This document shows, one piece after another, positions 55,767 through 64,000 of a stretch of 64,000 bases of DNA (position 1 is its first letter; each line of letters begins with the position of its first letter). Where the stretch lies: the NCBI GenBank assembly GCA_025642065.1, contig JAODUP010000267.1:10001-74000 (forward strand), given 5' to 3'. The translations under genes were made by a program, and so were the position numbers. The notes below the pieces were generated by a model. The model worked only from the letters and a program-made list of their open reading frames with translations. It made no database searches and was not told the DNA's origin. This DNA comes from Paralvinella palmiformis. Taxonomy: Eukaryota > Annelida > Polychaeta > Terebellida > Alvinellidae.

Positions 55767-56022
55767 TCTTATGCTGAATGCCTAAAATATTAGCATGTTG
55801 TTGTGATTTATTTAGAATATTTTGCAGAATGTGAGCAATCACTTTGTATAACAAATTGAACACATTCAGATAGGATTGAGAGAATCACATCGAATTATTC
55901 TCGATTTTACAGCAGTTCGTTGACGTTTGAACTCGTCAACAAAATCAGCTGCATTTATTTGGTCACTGGAAATAATTGATGGGAATAATGGATTTTGTTG
56001 TAGTAGCGACGAGGACCCCCCT
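54351..56022. other. Non-coding stretch
   Basis: Unique sequence with one AT tract (55,736-55,761). Two moderate open frames (54,219-54,731 minus and 55,219-55,488 plus) lack splice or family support; the first overlaps a SINE A. Confidence 0.5.
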
Positions 56023-56023
56023 C

Positions 56024-56095
<72 letters not shown>

Positions 56096-56116
56096 CCTCT
56101 GTGTGTGTGTTTTCTC

Positions 56117-56161
<45 letters not shown>

Positions 56162-56195
56162 GTGTGTGTGTTCGTGTGTGTGTATGTGTGTGTCA
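56023..56195 (+). repeat. Compound (CTGT)n(CT)n(GT)n microsatellite
   Basis: About 170 bases of CT-dominated simple repeat. Confidence 0.5.
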
Positions 56196-56927
56196 ACATT
56201 GTTAAATAGAAGCTCATCACATTTTAACATGTCCTCGTTGTTGGCAATGTGACACAGAAACAGATAATCGGATCTTTTTCTTCTTCTAAGTTTTCGAACT
56301 ATTACCGACTTTTCCGATTTCAACCGGGACCGGAATATTAAGGATAGTTTAGCCAACAAAAGAGGCGGTTGATGTATGAAATTTGTAATAAATTTGTAAT
56401 AAATTGCATTTAATTTCAAAACAGTTTATTTTATCATCGAAATCTACACATTCGCGTAATTAAAAACGCGCGAAATTGTCCAAATCGCTAACAAATAGAA
56501 TATAAATAGACCTGAACCTAAACTAATTTTACGGTATCTTTTCTGTAGATGTAGCATCTTCATTCCGGATTAATAAATATACTGTATTACCGAACGTCAC
56601 TCCATTGAACAATACGCTCATTGATGCATTATTCCTTTGATCTATCTGCTTGTGGGTGATGTTATAGGATGTACCTCACTTGTCATGTATTTGTAGTAAG
56701 AATTTCAGATACACCGAGGTAGGTTAGGATTCTGTGCTGATTGCGTTTGGTGTTTGGGTGTCAGTGGTATAGTGTCCCAGTTATTGGATCGACTACCTGA
56801 AGTGTCATATGGTTATCTATATATAGAAGTTAGTTATTCTCTCTATTTCCGGTGGTGTATGCTGCTGAAAGAATTAGATAAAGTCCCTTTAACAGCTTTA
56901 AGGCTGTCTGTCATTAATGGCACAGAG

Positions 56928-57020
56928 CGGCACCTCCGTGACCTAACTGGTAGCGAGGTTGGCCCATTTATAGCCTACCCTGCACTCAAAAGTGGCCTTA
57001 ACACACCAAACATAAAAACA
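56928..57020 (+). mobile_element. SINE family A copy, large internal deletion
   Basis: The head gcacctccgtgacctaactg is fused to cccatttatagcctaccctg and a degenerate tail; B box and core are missing. Confidence 0.5.
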
Positions 57021-57118
57021 TCAATTTTCGTGGTACAGACTGGTCTTGTATTACACAAAGACTTTACCTGAGAGGAGATTAAATTTTACCGTCATCGTAT
57101 ATGAGAGTTACCATTAAT

Positions 57119-57402
57119 AGTAATGGCCGAAATGGCAGTTATTGTACGTGGCTTAGCTGCCTCAAATGAGGGAGATGCATAGGGATTGTAATTTAATGCT
57201 TCTCCACGGGGACTAATTCTAAATAAATTTAGATTGTACAATATATGGCATATTCGGCGGAGAAAGCCTTAACAGTTGCCTGGTTGGATGAAAGACTCCT
57301 CCTTCTATGGCACCACGGCCGGGATTCGAACCTCTGACCTCTCACACAGCTTGACCACCAGTAAGAAAGTCCCACACTCTTACCCACTAGGCCATAGAGG
57401 CG
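57119..57402 (-). mobile_element. SINE family D copy 3, longest
   Basis: The plus strand reads ggccgaaatggcagttattg, catattcggcggagaaagcc, accacggccgggattcgaac and cccactaggccatagaggcg. The internal interval (gtggcttagctgcctcaaat) is missing from copy 2. Confidence 0.5.
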
Positions 57403-58448
57403 GTATTTTACGTTTTACGACATTACACGTCCAGAATTTCTTCCGAGCAGACAGTTAGAACTTCGGAAACTGTTGAACCAGCAATCATCGACGAATATCA
57501 GCGTTGACCCGTCGACAATAGCCCAATCGGAGGCTGCTCTGTAGCATACGAGTCCCGGTGTCTCTCTCTCTTGGTTGACAAGGACGGGATGGAATTGTCA
57601 CTCCGAGCAAATTGTTCTCTCACCCGGGTAACATCCGTACGACTCTTTGAACTCGTTTGACATCGAGGATCTAAACCGAAACTTCGACAGTGTTTTTGGA
57701 AATCGCGCAGCTTCTGATTACATCACCATCGTCTTTATACAGCCGATAGTGTCCGAAGCTCTGCGAGTTATTGAAGTACATTTAGCTTCTTGTAAAGACG
57801 TCGCAGATTAAAACACGATGAACGTACAGCCACTTCCCTTCACGAACACGTGTCGCACAATCTGTATTGGGCTCGATGTGTTCCGAACATTCGAAAAACC
57901 ATAACTTTCAGATAAATAAATTTTACGCCGCAATGTATTTGTACGTCTACTGTATGGATCTAGCTGATCCCAGATCTGGAGGGGGGATGAGAACGGTAAA
58001 TGACAATCATAGATAATTTATAGCCCGAACAGCTTCTCTGATCATAAATCTTCTCGCGGATATTTACGCCGGAATCTTCGGTAGAAAACTGATTATAGCC
58101 GCGGGCAGTTATCGCGGCCATCATCATCTGTTCATCCGTATCTAGGCCGAAGCGTGGGTGTGTTGATGAGGGCGTGACTTTACGATATGCTACACGCTGA
58201 TTGGTTGCTATCCCGGAAATCATTTCAGGGTTAACAGATTTTGACCGTAATGTGGAAGTGGAGGCGTGACCGTAACACGCACCATCGTTAGCGTTGCTGC
58301 ATGGTATACGAGGCTGTCATGCAGGGATGAAGCTTAGAATATGGTCGTGGCACTCTGAAGAGGCGAGACTGCTGGTAAACATCTTCTTCTAGCCTAATTG
58401 GAGGATGCGCGTTGTGGGATAATCTCCCAAAACATGCGGGAAAATGTA

Positions 58449-58626
58449 AATGTTGCCGTTTTACGGCCACTTTTGTGCACAGCGTAGGGTAAATGGGCCG
58501 AGCGACCTCCAAAGGTAATGAGGCGAAGTGAAAGATGAAACACCTGACATAGCGCTGCCGGTGTTTGAATCCAGGTGCTATAGATATGTGGCCAACCGCG
58601 CTACCGGTTAGGTCATGGAGGCGTCC
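58449..58626 (-). mobile_element. SINE family A copy
   Basis: The plus strand reads gttttacggccacttttgtg, the complement of the core, a B box complement (tgtttgaatccagg) and the head end accggttaggtcatggaggc. Confidence 0.5.
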
Positions 58627-59407
58627 CCGAAAATATGCGGAATTCATGAATACAAACTGTATAATATTGTTTGAAAATGAGCCAAAGAAGACAATGTTTA
58701 CCTTTTCTTTGTTTAAAAAATAATATCCCTTTCACGAAATTTATTATAAATTGTGTGAGGTGTGTATGTGTATGGAGATATACAATATATCCAGTTTAGT
58801 TTTGTAACCAAAAATACAGTCATTTATTTGAAATCAGTTATGTTTACAACAAACCTATAACATCGTATAAACAATTGATCACATTACAATAGGATGTACA
58901 TAACCTTGTTATCTACATCCAGGTGAAGTGTATCAAAGCTAATGCTCACAGTAAATCTGATAAGAAGCAACCCGTGTACCATTCCCCCCCCATTAGGGTC
59001 TACCTCATTTACAGTTTATCTCAGTTAACGCGCACCTCTTTCATTGTGTACAACATCTTTCAGTGTACAACATCTTTCAACACTGAAATATCCCACTCTC
59101 AGCGAGTTCACCTCTGTATTTCTGTGCAGCAGTTTCAACTGATATTTCTGCCAGTCTTTGACTATGTACCTCTTTCTCTCAGCCTTTGCCTATAGCAGGT
59201 CGTACCTCTTTTAGCGCGTACCTCCGCTACGGTGTATCTCAACGTTGACGGTGTGGAGGTATTGTTGCTAAATATCAATCCCGTCAAATTATTATGTATG
59301 TAGAAAATACGAAATGTATCACAACAGTCGGTCGTGGTGTATGTACAGTATTGATGTTTATTTACCTATGACGTATGTGTTGTGATTCATTATCTTCATG
59401 TTTGTGG

Positions 59408-59550
59408 CTTCCGGTGGCGCAGTTGTTATATAACTGCGATGCAAGCATACAGGTTGTGGGTTCGAATCCGGTTCATAGCTGTATTTGCGGGATATAAATC
59501 CCAAGGAAGCGGCCGCTCAGCCGCATATCTCTATAGCGTTGAGGCAAACA
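59408..59550 (+). mobile_element. SINE family C copy
   Basis: ttccggtggcgcagttgtta precedes gtgggttcgaatccggttca and tgtatttgcgggatataaat; the right part (agcgttgaggc) matches the complement of the copy at 36,070. Confidence 0.5.
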
Positions 59551-60048
59551 ATTCAAATCATTATATTTGTTTGATCAGATATTATATTTATAGACTTCTA
59601 TATGACTATACATTGCGTATATTGTATAATTGTATATCGTACTCTGCATAAAGAACACAACCCTAGAATGTTTCGGATTTTCAGAATGAAATATCCTGAA
59701 AATACGGATTTATCGTTAAGTTACACAAAACGTACATTGTCCTGTGTTTGGAGGATTGCGTAGTAAATTTGAGGATGATAGTTACAGTAATGATATCGTA
59801 ATGTATCAGGTATCGCATTGGGATGTTCTAAACCGTACCTAGATATCCTAAGAGGAAATGTTATCAATTAAGTTATCCCTAGATGTTATTGTTATTGAAA
59901 CTTGAAATAAATGTTCAGGATGTGCAATATATTCAGGATACACATAATAAATTAGTTACATTAAATGCACATCTAGAGTAATAAACGGTTGACTTAATAT
60001 AATTGTTGACTTGACAAACCTATGGTTACACATGATATTGAGGGACAG

Positions 60049-60049
<1 letters not shown>

Positions 60050-60085
<36 letters not shown>

Positions 60086-60120
60086 TGAATGTGTGTGTGT
60101 CTGTGTATGCCACTTTAAAG

Positions 60121-60161
<41 letters not shown>

Positions 60162-60250
60162 GTGCAGTATACACACAAGTCAGAATCCGTTAATCCGACA
60201 AGGTTTGTCGAATAAACGCGAATGTCGGAATATCTAGTCCGTGACATAGC

Positions 60251-60282
<32 letters not shown>
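60050..60282 (+). repeat. Three neighbouring (AT)n tracts
   Basis: AT at 60,050-60,083, 60,124-60,158 and 60,253-60,280. The interval 60,180-60,240 between the last two (ccgttaatccgacaa, gaatgtcggaatatc) contains a weak inverted phrase. Confidence 0.5.
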
Positions 60283-60291
<9 letters not shown>

Positions 60292-61052
60292 ATATATTGC
60301 ACAAAAGAAACGTTTTTCCATCAGCTTTCTGGAAATTCAAATATTAGCTATAGCATGTTGTGATATATAGATTTAAGTAGGGGAGGAGGAGCCTAAACTA
60401 ATATTTGATTTTGGTACAAAGTTAAGGCAGCAATACGCGATTTCGTGTGACGTCATATGACATTGCTAGACTTTCATTTGCTTTGCAATATTGATAATGG
60501 CTATATCTATATATCCTTTAGCGATCGAGATGTGGAGGTGGGTGATGAACAACTGATTGAAAAAGATTATCGATGTATTATCTGTGAATCTTGTTTTATC
60601 AACTAGATCAGTTCTGTGTCGGTTTATCATCAGATTGTTATTGTATCATCAAGTTATCTCATCCGATCTGTCACTTGAGTGGATCAGCAGTCAATAACAT
60701 CGACTAATCCATTGAACTTCGAATTAAATCGATATCATGTAACGATTGAGGAAATTATCTTACAATACATACGTGTGTGCGCATGCGCGCGCTGGTGTGT
60801 GAGTGCCAGATGATGATCCAGACAAGAAGTTGGTACGCTTCACTTACACCGAGTTAGTGTATTTTACGAAACCTTTTCGCTGCGTCAACGACAATAACAG
60901 CAATAACAACAACAACAACAGCAATAATAACAGCAGCAACAACAATGACATCAAGCCGACAGAATGCCCAGTTTCATTGTAGTGATCATAAACGTTTACT
61001 GCAGAATGGCGATATATTTCTTGTTACAGTTGAAGTTAACATTATACTACTA

Positions 61053-61235
61053 AATGTTGATGTTTTTACGGCCACTTCTGTGGACACGGTAGGCTAAATG
61101 GGCCGAGCGACCTCCAAAGGTAATGGGGCGAAGTCGAAGATGAAACACCCTTCAGATATGCCCTACCCCGAGATTCGATCTCAAGTGGTAGTGATCTGTG
61201 AACCAACATGCTACCACTTAGACCACGGAGGCGTC
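61053..61235 (-). mobile_element. SINE family A copy
   Basis: The plus strand reads aaatgttgatgtttttacgg, then the core complement, gagattcgatctcaagtggt and accacttagaccacggaggc. It is complete. Confidence 0.5.
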
Positions 61236-61279
61236 GTATGGGTAATAGATAATTGTATGTAGTAATAATGATTCTTCTC

Positions 61280-61281
<2 letters not shown>

Positions 61282-61331
<50 letters not shown>
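61282..61331 (+). repeat. (AC)n microsatellite
   Basis: About 25 AC units right after a SINE-A copy. Confidence 0.5.
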
Positions 61332-61333
<2 letters not shown>

Positions 61334-61906
61334 GCTTCGGAATAAATCGCGTGCGAGATAAACCCCTAGTTTGTTGTCGTCTACAAGTATAGCGCCGAAG
61401 AAGACACCCGTGTGATACTTAAAGGTTGTTGGTTTTAAAGTTGACTTCCATTACTCGGCGAGAAACTAATTGTCTGTCGCCATCTCATCAACAAACAAAG
61501 ATTGATTATAAGTTTTTCTAAATTTGTTATATCCAGTGGTGTCGCTAGTCGAATTATATACCGTCGGGAATACATCGGAACTATTCTACATCCAGTCGAC
61601 GTGGCCTAGACTCTAGACCGAGCTCTTTCGCCCCCTGTTCCAATACGCACCTCGATTATTTCGTTGTTCTTAAAGGAGGCGAATCGTCATCATCACTACC
61701 AGCTTTGTTCTTTTATCTCATTACAATGACGACACGACGATTATTTCAATAATATCAATAATTTAAAAAAACAACACGTTGCCATTGTTATGTCGGTGGC
61801 AGTGTTTTGGTGTTCCCTTCTTACATTATAATTATCAATGTACTCAAAATACCGGAAGTAGATCGTTCGTCAGTAACTAGTAGACGCTAAATGCTTACTA
61901 CATTCC

Positions 61907-61943
<37 letters not shown>

Positions 61944-61947
61944 TATG

Positions 61948-62060
61948 GGAGTCCCGATGGCTGATTGGTTAGAGCACTACGTCGCTAACATCCGGGTTGT
62001 AGGTTCGAACCCGTCTACCAGCTGTGTTTGTGGGATTTGTTTCCCTCGGTCGGCGCTCCC
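61948..62060 (+). mobile_element. SINE family C copy, canonical A and B boxes
   Basis: gatggctgattggttagagc (A box) and gtaggttcgaacccgtctac (B box) are close to Pol III consensus; agctgtgtttgtgggatttg follows as in the family. Confidence 0.5.
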
Positions 62061-62934
62061 CGGCCTCGTATGATAGCTCGACTCGGCATTCAGTATGCGA
62101 CTATATCGGCAACGGTTTTCAGATCCGTGTGTCCACGCTTCTTTTATTTCAAGGAATATCCTTTATTTCATGATTCCGCTAGATCTACTTTATTTCCTCC
62201 AGTTTTTGACAGATCTCCCTTTTCTAGGGGGGGGGGGGGAAACTCAGATTGTCTGTATTGTTATAGGCTTATTTCCTCACAATTGATTGTGTAATTGTAT
62301 TCAAGTGACTTTTATACCTTGAAATTAAACCCCTTCTGCAATAAAGCACCGGTTTATAAAGGTCGGTCTATTGTCTAATCTCCCATTCTTGTCACTTGTT
62401 GGTTTTTCCTCCCAAACATTTTGACTGCTGGAGGGGGTGGACTTCCCCCCCCCCCACTCGAACTCACCCCCCCCCCTCCCAGCTGTGTTCCGATCACAAA
62501 TAAAGCCCACAACCTGATCTCCTTTATTATATTTTCAAGTCTGTGGACACATTGCAGATTAAAATAACTTTAATGGATATATCAGTTCACTCCAAATCAC
62601 TGATTAATACGACCAGAGACCGACATGAGGTTGTATTAGAGAGTGAGATAAGATGAATTATGTAGCACATGTTACTGTGTCCAGAATACCATTAATTTCC
62701 CTGGAAATGGGGGGGGGGGGGTGGCAGTGAGGCGGGGAATCATATCGGGGTGAATAGAATTTCGTCTATAATCAAACCTATGTCCGAGTTACTTTAGTCC
62801 GGTCCAGCCGTTCGTGTGGAGTTGTCCCGTTATAGGGACTAACGTAGGCGGCCATGTTGAACTCGGAGACCCGTGACACGGTGTATCAGCTGGGTAATAT
62901 TGATGCTAATCAATTATCTTCACCTTGCCATATG

Positions 62935-63105
62935 CCATTGCTGGATGTGACTCTGGCTTGATGTGACTCTGGCTGCGTGTGACTCTGCCTTGGATGTGAC
63001 TCCGACTGCATGCGACTCTGACTTGGATGTGACTCCGGATGCATGCAACTCTGACTGGATGTGACTCTGTCTGGGTGTGACTCTGACTGGATGTGACTCA
63101 ACACC
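62935..63105 (+). repeat. ~15-17 bp degenerate minisatellite
   Basis: About ten units of tggatgtgactctgact-type sequence. No gene context. Confidence 0.5.
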
Positions 63106-63476
63106 AAACCATCTAACCGCGTTGTTGTCCTTAAACTGTATGTAGTAGGCCAAAGGTACGTTATGTCAGGTGTACACTTTCACGACGACCGTTATTGCTT
63201 TCTCTTGAACAACAAATATAAAAGCCAGAAACAATCAGACATATCTTTTTTTTGATAGGCATATTTAACAAATAGCAGTTAATAATAATAATAATAATAA
63301 TAATGGATGTTTCTATTGTTACGTGACTAGAGTTCGCTGACCATTGTTTGAGGTTTGCGGACTAAATCTGCCCCAAGTCTATCACGTATCCATCAACGAT
63401 CATTTGATGACGACATTCTAAACCTCAGAGACCTCACTTGAGATCCGGTATTGGACAATCATGTTGTGTATTTGGT

Positions 63477-63545
63477 TGTGCTGCAGAGATACAGGTCGAC
63501 GTTCGAATAACACCGGTAGCTATTTGTGTGGGATGTTTCATCTGA
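63477..63545 (+). mobile_element. SINE family C, diverged copy
   Basis: gtgctgcagagatacaggtc, gacgttcgaataacaccggt and gtgtgggatgtttcat show the family order weakly. Confidence 0.5.
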
Positions 63546-63627
63546 TCATCATTTTGTTTTATATCCAAGGAACAACATCTCGGCCATTAGTGCTAGGTGT
63601 CAGCAGCGTCGAAGCTTAACAAATCGC

Positions 63628-63757
63628 TCACACTCGCTCACTCGCTCACTCACTCACTCACTCACTCACTCACTCACTCACTCACTCACTCACTCACTCA
63701 CTCACTCACTCACTCACTCACTCACTCACTCACTCACTCACTCACTCACTCACTCAC
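63628..63757 (+). repeat. (ACTC)n microsatellite
   Basis: About 32 tetranucleotide units, the same motif as the tract at 2510. Confidence 0.5.
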
Positions 63758-64000
63758 CTAGAGGCCATACTAGCTACTGAGAACCAATCACTGAACATTA
63801 CCGAACAGTGTGACAATGATGATAACAACATCCTCACTATCTTATCTGTTTCACGTTCCACACTTGTCTATATTTGACAGCGCACTCCGATAACGTATCA
63901 GCATCATCACTGACTGTATCGTAGAGAGCGGATAAGTCGAAGGAAAATTCCCGCTGTAGTTACGACTACAATTATCAATCACGATCACTGACTGTATCGT

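Larger units (their letters stand above)
58627..61052. other. Non-coding stretch
   Basis: Contains a SINE C and AT tracts. The phrase gtacctc recurs around 59,165-59,225. No supported gene. Confidence 0.5.

Noticed and set aside
61948..62060. A functional tRNA gene
   Set aside because: The A and B boxes are present, but the distance between them and the absence of an acceptor-stem pairing fit a SINE head better.

Overview
The window is animal nuclear DNA, AT-rich and built like an invertebrate genome. It has short coding exons (54-350 bp) with GT/AG borders, introns up to 5.5 kb, many long AT, AC, CT and GA microsatellites, and many tRNA-headed SINEs and short inverted-repeat elements. No bacterial genes, operons, rRNA or CRISPR are visible. 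I favour a mollusc or another lophotrochozoan, but only from overall style; no marker gene settles it. Most long open frames here are translations of simple repeats and are not genes.

Left part (1-25,000): two genes converge. On the plus strand (159-2231) lie the last five coding exons of a GH65 collagen glucosidase, PGGHG/ATHL1, with the catalytic GPDEYH motif; its 5' part is outside the window. On the minus strand (24,985 to 7,300) I could assemble an eight-exon gene whose splice phases all agree. It encodes a 369-residue protein with a signal peptide, a small SEA-like ectodomain, one membrane helix and a long, charged cytoplasmic tail. I do not recognise its family with confidence. Its introns carry SINEs and minisatellites, one of which has grown out of a splice acceptor.

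Middle (25,000-29,400): the minus gene start faces two plus-strand exon candidates (26,540-26,744 and 28,343-28,399) that join in phase and may belong to an unrecognised gene. A frameshifted MULE-type transposase remnant follows on the minus strand (28,970-29,323). A second possible MULE fragment lies at 22,167-22,355.

Right part (29,400-64,000): no protein gene that I can support. It holds four tRNA-derived SINE families (called A to D here), two oppositely oriented copies of a ~640-bp short inverted-repeat element, two other inverted-repeat elements, a 170-bp hairpin whose centre is built from SINE-A tails, a 58-bp minisatellite that looks amplified from a tRNA-like SINE head, a 22-bp minisatellite and many microsatellites. 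A relatively GC-rich, NRF1-motif-bearing stretch near 42,780-43,440 could be a promoter or first exon.
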